A DNA stretch of 64,000 bases. Origin: Manis javanica. Its lineage: Eukaryota > Chordata > Mammalia > Pholidota > Manidae. This document shows, piece by piece, positions 12,539-24,600 of this stretch. Position 1 is the first letter of the stretch; each line of letters starts with the position of its first letter. A program made the translations under genes and the position numbers. The DNA lies in assembly GCF_040802235.1 (NCBI RefSeq), contig NC_133157.1:36670501-36734500 (forward strand), given 5' to 3'. A model generated the notes under the pieces. That model was not told the origin of the DNA. It searched no databases and was given only the letters and a program-made list of their open reading frames with translations.

Positions 12539-12606
12539 CTTTCTGAAACAAAGGTCTTCACTGCTTCATCTGCTCCAGCAGAGAATCATGTCACACCTGG
12601 GCAAAG
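12539..12606 (+). CDS. UBAP2: UBAP2 exon (first in window)
   Basis: The exon encodes [17 protein letters not shown] and then a short tail, starting in phase 0 after an acceptor CTATACAG and ending two bases into a Ser codon before GTAAAT. It matches the segment just before the SIDLV block of UBAP2. Its acceptor lies about 16 bp from the end of an antisense L1, discussed as a finding. Confidence 0.93.
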
Positions 12607-15600
12607 GTAAATACTTCTTGCTACCATTTGTTTGTTGTTCAAAGTGTAATTGGAATTTTTGCCTCTGAAATTGTTTCAAGTCTCTTTTTTTTTTTCCTTT
12701 TCTTGAATCCCTTTTTGTTTTCCCCTTTTTTCACTAAGACTGTTTTATCAATAACCTAACCTATCTGAGCTGCCAGAGCCTACATCATTTTTTTTTCGTA
12801 TATGGAACGCTTCACAAATTTGCATGTTATCCTTGTGCAGGGGCCATGCTAATCTTCTCTGTTTTGTTCCAATTTTAGTTATGTGCTGTGGAAGCAAGCC
12901 CCTTCAGTTCTTAATTGGTTATATCTGATTAATTAAAATAGCAATTATGGTTGTCATTTATGGCAGAGTCAATTTAAACCTACTTAATGATCTTTTTTTA
13001 GTTTTGTAAATACACTGTTTTTTTGACAGATGAACTTAATGCAAGATACCCTTTGGTTTCTTCAGATACTACCATTTATTTAGAGCTTCTTAGGCTAATG
13101 CAGACATTTCATTTTATGTGGTCTATCCTAGTTTCTTGTTTCGTTTTTTTTCCTTGAAGTATACTTGAGAAACAATTGGACTCTGCTGGTTTTAACCTAG
13201 TCTTGTGAATTATTGAAAAGGTAGGAATTTTTTTTTATTAAAGTATCATTGATATACAATCTTATTATGAAGGTTGTACATGAACACTGTGATTTCAACA
13301 TTTGCCCATATTATCAAGTCCTTCCCCCTCCCCCCCCATTGCAGTCACTGTGTTTCAGCATAGTAAGATGCTGTAGAGTCATTACTTGTCTTTGTTTTGT
13401 ACTGCCTTCCCTGTAACCTACCTGTATTATGATTGTGAGTCATAGTTCATGAAAAAGAAGGAACTTTTAGGGTAATAGAAACATTGTTAGAATGTGTACA
13501 GAACTAAATATTGAAAAGCATGCACTTACATCCTATTTTTTCATAGGATGTAACACTAAAAATATTAGATTATGGTTTCAAAAATATCAGGATCCAGAAG
13601 GATGAAAGCCTAATGTATGTGATACCTGGGAATTGAAAGCAGTTTTGAACCTAACATGCTCAATCTCCTACTAAATGAGATGGTTATATGACATCATTAT
13701 AGAGAAGTAAAAATGATCAAAGGTTATGTCTTATATTGTTTTATGAATTGCTCAGAATTTCTTGTTAAGTGGATATAAGTACTTCACTGTATTTATTACT
13801 AGGGGATTTGGTAAGATCATTTTCATTTAAAAAAAATGTGAAGTGGACTTTTTTAATGGTTATTTTTAAGAAGATAATACTGTACAATTTACCATACATA
13901 TATCTTACAAATCTTTTCTAAATAAAATTTGATGTTATTTTTGAAGTCACAAAACTTTTAAGATGGGTCATATGTAATATAACTACCATAGGTTTGTTTA
14001 TATCCCTAGAGTTAGTAAATCGTAAACTTGGTAACATTACTTTGGGATCCACAATGCTAGTCTCGGACTTCAACCTGGGATTATAGCAAAGTGAGAATGT
14101 GTAATGCATAAGGAGAGGAACTCAGGCCTACAAACTTGGCTCTGTATCAGGATTGAGTCTTCAATTATTTGACCTCCCACAATGTGCCTCATTTGCATGG
14201 TGAGAGTTCCTGATAGAACTGACTGGAAACTGGCCTTTCAGAAGATTTAATGGAATCAATTATCACATTAAGCAATCGTGTACATTTTGCTGATCTTATG
14301 GAGAAGAGTTAGTAGCCCACTCACATGTCAGGTAGTATATATTTGGAAGATCATTTGTTCTTCCTGATCTTAGGTTTTTAGGTCATGATTCTCAAATTGG
14401 AATACCTGTTTCTCTGAGGGCATTATAGGTGTTTTAGTTAATAGTGTATTTGCTATATATTGTGCATTTTTTCTTGAATATTTAAGAGGGAAAATTGTAA
14501 AATTAAAAATCTTAATGTATTATGGGATAGAATGCAGGACTTGTAGGAATATTTATGACAGAACTTGTAGGAATATTTATAACAAATGTGAATGTGTTTG
14601 AAAGGTCTACCATGGCTGTGTTCCTCATTCCCCCAAAATATGGATTCACTCTCCTTTAGGAGAGTTGAGAGAACTGGTTCCAAGTAATAAGCAGGGCAAA
14701 ATATTCTAAGGGAAATGAGCCAAACTTTGACTCAGTTGCTCCAGGTTTTCAAATCAATTGTCATGCTCTTTCTGTGGAACTGTCTCAACACATCTTTCTG
14801 TTTCTCTTCTCCACAGAGCTCTGCTTCAGTCTCTGTGGCTTCATATGCCTTTTTTTTTGGAGGGGGGAAGCGATGACTGATATCCTACTTTTTCTTGGCT
14901 CCCTTAAAAACAGTTTTCAAAGGTTTTTCCATTCTTAGATTTTTTTTTTTTTTAGAATGGCTCTACTTAGTACCAATTCACTTCCTAAAATTCAATTGTT
15001 GATGGGATTTACTCATTCCCCATTTCTTTTTGTTTGCTCAGTATTGATCTGGTAACCTTGCTCCAGAAGCCTGTTCCTTCCAGTGAAGCCTCAGAAGTCA
15101 ACTCCTTTGAAACTTCCCAACAGCAGGGCTTTGGCCAAGCCCTTGTCTTCACAAATTCTCAGCACACCAGTCAGATGGCGCCTGGGACTGGCTGCTCCAC
15201 TGCTGTCCACTCCTGTTCTTCTCAGAGTCTGGTAACTCACTTTGATTTCAGTATGGGGTTTTTAGAAATGTGTAGTCTAGAATTACAAATGCTTTATAAT
15301 TCTTGTCTAAATATAAAAATTTCTGCAGTAGATTTCAGTCCAGAAAACAATGATGTGATAATTTCCAAGCACATATCTGATGATTCCATGTGGAATTCAA
15401 TTATTCTGAGTTTTCTGGACCAAGATAAAAATATTTCTTTGTGATTAGTTGAAATCTTTTCAGTCTTAAGCACTCAGTCAGGCATCCTTCTTGTTCATCT
15501 TTTTCTTGGATTTTATTTCAAATCTGTCTCTGTACTAATGTTAAAGTCTAATTTGCAAACATCTGTCAGTGTTCCAGCTTTGCCAGAATTGTGCAAAGAC

Positions 15601-18600
15601 AGTTTTTTTCCCAGTCTGCCTAGATGCTTGTATTTTTGGCATTTTTAGGTGTTTTCTTCTTCCATAAAGTTAGTGTACTTTTTCTTAAAATGCCACCCTG
15701 TGCAGTGGAGGCCCTTATAAGTTGGTTGTTTTTCATCAAAATGATGTTATCTGCTGTTGCACATCCTACCCCACCTTCCCATAAGAATTAAGTTCCCATT
15801 GGAAAGAACTTCAGGAACTGTTAATGATGGATGATAGTGAAGTTAGTAAACTGTTAGTGAAGATAGGTTGATGGAAGTAACACCTAAAAGCACTGAACGT
15901 GAAAGAAAGTAGTTGCAGAGTGGTGAAAAAGGTCCGTTTCCAACTGTTGGCATTTCTCAGTTGGCAGGGGGGATGTCAGAAGGCCTTTAAACAGACATCC
16001 GTACTTGACTCCTGATAATTGGTTCATTCTTTGCTGTGGTTTACCTGAAATCTGTGGTTTAGAAACAATTTCTCATGAATATGATACAATATTTTCCCCT
16101 GCTTGGCTCCAAATCATTTCTTGTACCCTAATAAAATGGTGATTTGAACATGCAAACTTTCCACTGCTGTCTTCTTGTCTGCACATTCATGTCACGTTGA
16201 GAACTGTGTTGGGAACATAGCATTTTTAGTGTCATTGATGACTGTATGAGGGTGTCAGTGCTTGAAGTGGGGCAGGCCAAGGCATGGTGCTGTCTCTGTT
16301 TTGAGAGTGTTGAACAACTCCCCAGAGTTGTGATTGAACCATCTATGTCTTTTTCCTCTGCCTTTCCATCGGCTACTGTTATGCTGATGTACTGTCCTTT
16401 CCAACTTGCTGGAATCTTAGCCAGGCCACACTAAGAGCATAGGTAGGACATGAGATTTTTTAACTGACCTTCAGGCATGTTGCTCTTCGTCATGAACAAG
16501 ACCTTGAGAAACTGGAGTAAGAATTGTTTGAGAAGCACTGCTCTAATATGCTAAACAATAGTTCTATACTCAATAGAGAACTTTAGTAAATAATAATAAA
16601 ATAATGCCAGAGTCTATGCATTACCAAGTAGGAATCTTCAGGATTGAGAGTTGAGCACTTGTATTTTTTTTTAACTTTTTATTAAGGTATTATTGCTACA
16701 CACTCTTATGAATATTTCACATGAAAAAACAATCTGGTTACTACATTTGCCCATATTATCGAGTCCCCACCCATACCCCAATGCAGTCACAGTCCATCAG
16801 CGCAGCAAGCTGCCAGAGATCCACTATTTGCCTTCTCTGTGATACACTGTTCTCCCTGTGATCGCCCACACCATGTGTACTAAACATAATACCCCTCAAC
16901 CCCCTTCTCCCTCCCTCCCCACCCGCCCTCCCACACCCCTCCCCTTTGGTAACCATTAGTTCATTCTTGGAGTCTCTTGAGTCTGCTGCCATTTTGTTCC
17001 TTCAGTTTTGCTTCATTGTTATACTCCACAAATGAGGGAAATCATTTGGTACTTGTCTTTCTCTGCTTGGCTTATTTCACTGAGCATAATGTCCTCCAGC
17101 TCCATCCATGTTCTTGCAAATGGTATGATTTGTTTCTTTCTTATGGCCTAATAGTATTCCATGCCTAATAGTATTCCATTGTGTATGTGTACCACATCTT
17201 CTTTATCCATTCATCTCCTGATGGACACTTAAGTTGCTTCCATATCTTGGCTATTGTAAGTAGTGTTGCAATGAACATAGGTGTGCATATGTCTTTTTGA
17301 ATCTGAGAAGTTGTATTCTTTGGGTAAATTCCAAGGAGTGGGATTCCTGGGTCAAATGGTATTTCTATTTTTAGTTTTTTGAGGAACCTCCATACTGTTT
17401 TCCACAATGGTTGAACTAGCTTACATTCCCACCAGCAGTGTAGGAGGGTTCCCCTTTCTCCACATCCTCATCAGCATTTGTTGTTCTTAGTCTTTTGGAT
17501 GGTGGTGATCCTTACTGGTGTGAGGTGATATCTCATTGTGTTTTAATTTGTATTTCCCTGATGATTAGTGATGTGGAGCATCTTTTCATTTGTCTGTTGG
17601 CCATCTGAATTTCTCTTTTGGAGAACTGTCTCTTCATATCCTCTGCCCATTTGTTAATTGGGTTATTTTCATTTTGGTTGTTGAGGTGTGTAAGTTCTTT
17701 ATATATTTTGGATGTTAACCCCATGTTGGACAGTCCATTTACAAATATACTCTCCCATACTGTAGGATACCTTTTTGTTGTGTTAATCATGTCCTTTGAA
17801 GTACAGAAACTTTTTAGTTTGATGTAGTCCATGAGTTCATTTTTGCTTTTGTTTCCCTTTCTTGAGGAGATGCATTCAGGAATAAGGTGCTCATGCTTTT
17901 ATTCAGGAGATTTTTGCCAATGTTGTCTTAAGAGTTTTATGGTTTCATGATTTTCATTCAAGTCTTTGATCCATTTCAAGTTTACTTTTGTATATGGAGT
18001 TAGACAGTAATCCAGTTTCATACTCTTATATGTAGCAGTCCAGTTTTGCTAACACCAGCTGTTGAAGAGGCTGTCATTTCCCCTTTGTGTGTCCATGGCT
18101 CTTTTACCATATATTAATTGACCATATATGGTTGGGTTTATATCAGGGCTTTCTAGTGTGTTCCATTGGTCTATGGGTGTGTTCTTGTGCCAGTACCAAA
18201 TTGTCTTGATTACTGTGGCTTTGTAGTAGAGCTTGAAGTTGGGGAGCATAATCCCCCCAGCTTTATTCTTCCTTCTCAGGATTGCTTTGGCTGTTTGGGT
18301 TCTTTTGTGGTTCCATATGAATTTCAGAACAATTTTCTCTAGTTCGTTGAAGAATGCTGTTGGTATTTTGATAGGAATTGCATTGAATCTGTAGATTGCT
18401 TTAAGCAGGTTGGCCATTTTGACATTATTAATTCTTCCTACCCAAGAGCATGGGATGAGTTTCCATTTATTGGTATCTTTTTTAATTTCTCTCATGAGTG
18501 TCTTGTAGTTTTCAGAGTATAGGTCTTTCACTTCTTGGTTAGGTTTATTCTGAGGTGTTTTATTCTTTTTGATGAAATTATGAATGGAAGTGTTTCCTTG

Positions 18601-21600
18601 ATTTCTCTTTCTGCTAGTTCATCATTAGTATATAGGAATGCAACAGATTTCTGCATATTAATTTTGTATCCTGTAACTTTGCTGAATTCAAATATTAGAT
18701 CTAGTACTTTTGTAGTGGATTCCTTAGGGTTTGTTATGTACAATATCATGTCATCTACAAACAGGGAAAGTTTGACTTCTTCCTTGCCAATCTGGATGCC
18801 TTTTATTTCTTTGTGTTGTCTGATTGCCGTGGCTAGGACCTCCAGTACTATGTTGAATAGAAGTGGGGAGAGTGGGCATCCTTGTCTTGTTCCCAATCTT
18901 TGGTGATAAGCTTTCAGCTTCTCACTGTTAAGTATAATGTTGGCTGTGGGTTTGTCACATATGACCTTTATTATGTTGAGTTACTTGCCCTTTATACCCA
19001 TTTTGTTGAGAGTTTTTATCATGAATGAATGTTGAATTTTGTCAAATGCTTTTTCAGCATCTGTGGAGATGATAATGTGGTTTTTGTCCTTTTTAATGAT
19101 GTGGTCGATGATATTGATGGATTTTCGAATGTCCTACCATCCTTGCATCCCTGGAATAAATCCTACTTGTTCATGATGGATGATCTTTTTGATGTATTTT
19201 TGAATTTAGTTGGCTAATATTTTGTTCAGTATTTTTGCATCTATGTTCATCAGGGATATTGGTCTGTAATTCTTTTTTTGTGGTGTCTTTGCCTGGTTTT
19301 GGTATTAGAGTGATGTTGGCCTTGTAGAATGAGTTTGGGAGTATTCCCTCCTCTTCTACTTTTTGGAAAACTTTAAGGAGGATGGGTATTAGGTCTTCAC
19401 TAAATGTTTGATAAAATTCAGCAGTGAAACCATCTGGTTCAGGTGTTTTGTTCTTAGGTAGTTTTTTCATTGCCAGTTCAATTTCTTTGGTGGTAATTGG
19501 TCTATTCAGATTTTCTGTTTTCTTCCTGGGTCTGCCTTGGAAAGTTGTATTTTTCTAGAAAGTTGTCCATTTCTTCTAGGTTATTCAGTTTGTTAGCATA
19601 TAATTTTTCATAGTATCCTCTCATAATTCTTTGTATCTCTGTGGTGTCCATAGTTATTTTTCGTTTCTTATTTCTGATTCTGTTTATGTCAGTAGACTGT
19701 TTTTTTCTTGATAAGCCTAGCTAAAGATTTATCTGTTCTGTTCATTTTCTCGAAGAACCAGCTTCTGCTTTCATTGATTCTTTCTGTTGTTTAATTCTTC
19801 TGATTTTATTTGTTCTAATCTTTATTATGTCCCTCTTTCTACTGGCTTTGGGCCTCATTTGTTCTTCTTTTTCTAGTTTTGTTAATTGTGAGTTTAAACT
19901 GCTCACAAGGGATTGTTCTTTTTTCCTGAGTTAGGCCTGTATTGCAATATACTTTCCTCTTAGCACAGCCTTTGCTGTGTCCCACAGATTTTTGCCGTGT
20001 TGAATTACCGTTGTCATTTGTCTCCATATATTGCTTGATATCTTTTTATTTGGTCATTGATCCATTTTAGGACCAGGTTGTGAAGCCTCCATGTGTTTGT
20101 GGGATTTTTCATTTTCTTTGCTTAATTTATTTCTAGTTTCATACCGTTGTGTTCTCAGAAACTGGTTGGTACAATTTCAATCTTTTTGAATTTACTGAGG
20201 CTCTTTTTGTGGCCTAGCATATGCACTTTAGAAGAATGTGTATTCTGTTGCTTTTGGGTGTAGAGTTCTGTGGATGTCTGTTAAGTCCATCTGTTCTAAT
20301 GTATTGTTCAGTGCCTCTGTCTCCTTATTTTCTGTCTGGTTGATCTGTCCTTCAGAGTGAGTGGAGTGTTGACATTTCCTAGAATGAGTGCATTGTATTC
20401 TATTTCCCCTATTAATTCTGTTAGTATTTGTTTCACATAGGTGCTCCTGTGTTGGACGCATAGATACTTATAACGGTTATATCTTCTTGTTGGATTGACC
20501 CTTTTATCATTATGTAATGTCCTTCTTTGTCTCTTGTTACTTTCTTTGTTTTGAAGTCTGTTTTGTCTGATACAAGTACTGCAACTCCTGCTTTTTTCTC
20601 CCTCTTAGTTGCATGAAATATCTTTTTCCATCCCTTCACTTTTAGTCTGTGTATGTCTTTGGGTTTAAAGTGAGTCTCTTGTAGGCAGCATATAGATGGG
20701 TCTTGTTTTTTTATCCATTGTGTGACTCTATGTCTTTTGATTGGTGCATTCAGACCATTTCCATTTAGGGTGATCATCGGTAGGTATGTACTTATTGCCA
20801 TTGCAGGCTTTAGATACGTGGTTACCAAAGGTTCAAGGTCAACTTCCTTACTATTTTAGAGTCTCACTTGAGTCAGTATGCTATTACAAACACAATCTAA
20901 AGTTTCTTTTCTTCTTTTCCTCCTTTTTCTTCCTCCTCCATTTTTTATAAATTAGGTATCATATTCTCTACTCTTTGTCTATCCCTTGATTGGCTTTGGG
21001 GATAATTAATTTAATTTTGCATTTGCTTAGTGATTAACTGTTCTACTTTCTTTACTGTGGTTTTATTACCTCTGGTGACAGCTATTAAACCTTAGGAATA
21101 CTTCCATCTATAGCAGTGCCTCCAAAATAGACTGTAGAGATAGTTTGTGGGAAGTAAATTCTCTCCTCTTTTGCTTAATCTGGAAATTGTTTAATCCCTA
21201 CTTCAAATTTAAATGATAATCTTGCTGGATAAAGTAATCTTGGTTCCAGGGCCTTGTGCTTCATGGCATTAAATACATCATGCCACTCCCTTCTGGCCTG
21301 TAAGGTTTCTGCTGAGAAGTCTTATGTTAGCCAGATGGGCTTTCCTTTGTATGTGATCTTATTTCTCTCTGGCTGCTTTTAATAGTCTGTCCTTATGCTT
21401 GATCTTTGCTATATGTCTTGGTGTTGTTTTTCTTGGGTCCCCTGTGTTGGGAGGTCTGTGGATCTCCATGACCTGAGAGACTGTCTCCTTCCCCAGATTG
21501 AGGAACTTTAAAGACACTTGCTTTCCCTTTTTCTCTCTTCTTTTTCTTCTGGTATCCCTATAATGCTAATATTGTTCTATTTGGATTGGTCACATAGTTC

Positions 21601-24600
21601 TCTAAATATTCTTTCATTCTCATAGATCTGTTTTTCTCTCTGTGCCTCACCTTCTTTGTATTCCTTTTCTCTGGTTTCTATTTCATTTATTGTCTCCTGC
21701 TTTTACTACCCTCCATTATGCTGTTCAACGATTGGATCTCTGACCGGAATTCATTCATGAGTTATTGAATATCTTTCCATACCTCCATGAGGATGTTAAT
21801 TGTTTTTATTTTGAACTCCATTTCAGGAAGATTCATGAGGTCGATGTCATTTAAATCTTTCTCAGGAGTTGTGTTAATAATTTTGCTTTGAACCAAGTTC
21901 CTTTGGACTTTCATATTTGTATATGTCGCCCTCTAGTGCCCAGAAGCTCTACTCTCTGGAGCTGCTCAGCCCCTGAAGCAATGTCAGGTTCACAGGGGAG
22001 CGGTACTGGTACCTGGTGGGAGGAAAGAGGTGTTTCCTGCTTCCTGGCCACTATGTGTGTCTCCACTGCGTGTAGCAGTTGGCCAAGCACACAGGTTTAA
22101 GCCTCTATGCTGAGCGTTTGTAGTTGCTGTAGACAGATCTTCCCTCTGGCTGGCCTAACGTCAGGGTAGGGTTTGCTGGTTTGCTAGCCAGGTGGGGCTG
22201 GCCAGGAGAAAGGCCCATTAGGCTGACTATCATTGAGGGGGTCCTTGGTGCTGTGTAGCCAGCCAGGGGGCTGGAGCCCCTGAAGATCCTGAAAGCTCCC
22301 AACCTCCTGGGCAGAGTGCACCCGGACAATTTTGTCTATCTGTCCTTTCTCCTGAGCAGTAAGCTCTGTGCAATCCTTGCCCCTTTAGCAGTCATCTTGC
22401 TAAGGGTTTCCTTGTTAGGAAGTCTCTCAGACTACCTGCCTTTCTTTTGTCCCAGACCAGCCAGACATGTGTCCCTGCTTTCCACAAGGAGCTGTAATGT
22501 TAGTCTCTCCACAAATTCTGCTTGTCTTAGCTTTCCAATCTACTAATCATGGGAGTACCATACAAGCTCCATGAAATGTAGGTTTGTGCTCCCAGAGCAG
22601 ATCTCCAGAGTTAGGTATTCAGCAGTCCCAGGCCTCCACTCCCTCCCTGCTCCGTTTCTCTTCCTCCCACCTGTGAGCTGGGGTGCGGGAAGGGCTTTGG
22701 ATTCCGCTGGTCCGCAGCTTTGGTACGTTACCCTATTCCATGAGGTGTATGCGGTCTAGCGCAATCCTCTTTCCTGTTGCTTTTTCAGGATTAGTTGTAT
22801 TAATTATATTTTTGTATTGTATGCAATTTTAGGTGGAAGCCTCTGTCTGACCTCTCCCACCACCATCTTTAATGCTCGAGTACTTGTATTTGTGTATATG
22901 TAAGTGCATGTACCCATGTGAACCAGTACACACTTTTTAAAAAGTGCCTCCATTGTTTGAAATGTATAGGTGGAATTGAGAAGCCAAGACCTATGCCAAG
23001 TATTACCTGGAGCAAGGCACTAGTCCTTGACTCAGATTTCATTGTGTTGTAAAGTACACAGAAAGTGAATTTGATAAAATGAGCTAATGGAGGATAGAGA
23101 TTAGGGAGGAAGAATTAGAAGTATCATCCCAGAATCTTTATTTAGCAATTGGGCTTGAACTGGGTCTTGGTGGACTCTTCAGTATAAGGGAGGTATAGTG
23201 GGCAGCAAGAGGAAAGAATCAGGAGCCATGTTAAGTAATTCTGCACAACTGTTCCGGTAGTAGATTTGTGACATACAGTAACTGTCTATAACCTGAAGTT
23301 CTGCTCACCTTGGAGAATTTGGGTTTCCTTGCAATAGGTGGGGATACTCCATGCCTTTGGATATTGATAACAGAAATAGTTATTTCAGCTTACTAGATCT
23401 GGCCTCTTGAGGAAATACAAATCATTTCTGTTATGGGCGTTTTAGATGGTATTGAAAACATTTTTGACTAATACTTTCAGAAATGGAATGATCTTGATAT
23501 GTGAAAATGCAGTTGATTTGCCACTATGTTCTCTAGTTATATAGACTTCTAGTTTTCCTTGGATCTTGATATCTGACCTGACAGGAGAGAGAGGGAAGTG
23601 CAGCATTTTTTGTGTATTTACAGAGCATATTTGTTGTTCTTAGCTATCTAAACAGCTGGGAATACACAGCGGTATCCAGGGTATCTGCCCAGTGTACAAA
23701 CACCTCCTGTGTAATTCAGTGTCTCATTGTGGAATACTAACTTCTAAATTAAGTGCTGTGACCTGCATTTAATCTTACAGAATGACCTCACGGCTGATCT
23801 CTCTCTAACCAAACCTATTCTAATCATTAAATATGACTGTTCTACACATTAAGAAGATACTATATTTTTATTTTTCAGGCTTGTTTTTGACATTTTTTAA
23901 TGATATTTATTTAGTTTAAAAAATGTAGTAGTTTGTTTGTGAACTTGTGACATCAGTTAAAAAAATCAATTTCTTAAAACCCAGGGAAATATTTCCCTTT
24001 GCTTTTAAACCTTTTTATCAAAATAAGTAAGGATTGCTGAACTTAGGTCTTGTTGCATAGTCATATTTTCATGTAGCATTCACTCAGATGAGTCTTATTA
24101 ATTCAGATATTCTAGGTTATAGTTTTAAAAAGCCATTTGAAAATAGGTGGTATGTTTTAAAGCCTAAGGTAGTGATTCTTGTACTGCTGAGGAGTTTTGC
24201 TTTTCTTTTCCTTTAAAGTCATCCGTCGTTGGTTCAGGATTTGGAGAGCTTGCACCTTCAAAAATGGTAAACACCACCAGCTCCCAGATTTTGGATCAGT
24301 TGAAAGCTCCAAGTTTGGGCCAGTTTACTTCTAGTTCAAGTTCACAGCAGAATAGTGCAAGTCTCCCCACAACCACTTCTTCTTGGGACCTCAAGCCCCC
24401 AGCATCCCAATCCTCAGTCCTTAGTCATTTTGGTAAGTACATTTTTCTGTAGTGTTTGCCCCTAGTAAGGACATGTAAAACAGTAGCAGAGCATGCTGAT
24501 TTGTGAACACTAATGAGGAATTTATCCAGATGTTTATTTTTAGTAGAATTTCTGTGGGGTTTCTGAATTAAGTCAGTCTGCTCTGTATTTATGTGTTAAT

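Larger units (their letters stand above)
16667..22877 (-). mobile_element. L1 element D, full length
   Basis: A 6.2 kb antisense L1 with a complete order from right to left: 5' start (CACCACCATCTTTAATGCTC), 5' UTR, ORF1 remnant, ORF2 remnant, 3' UTR and a T-rich tail. A 14 bp target-site duplication at 16653-16666 and 22878-22891 fixes both ends. Both frames are interrupted, so it is not active. Confidence 0.95.
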
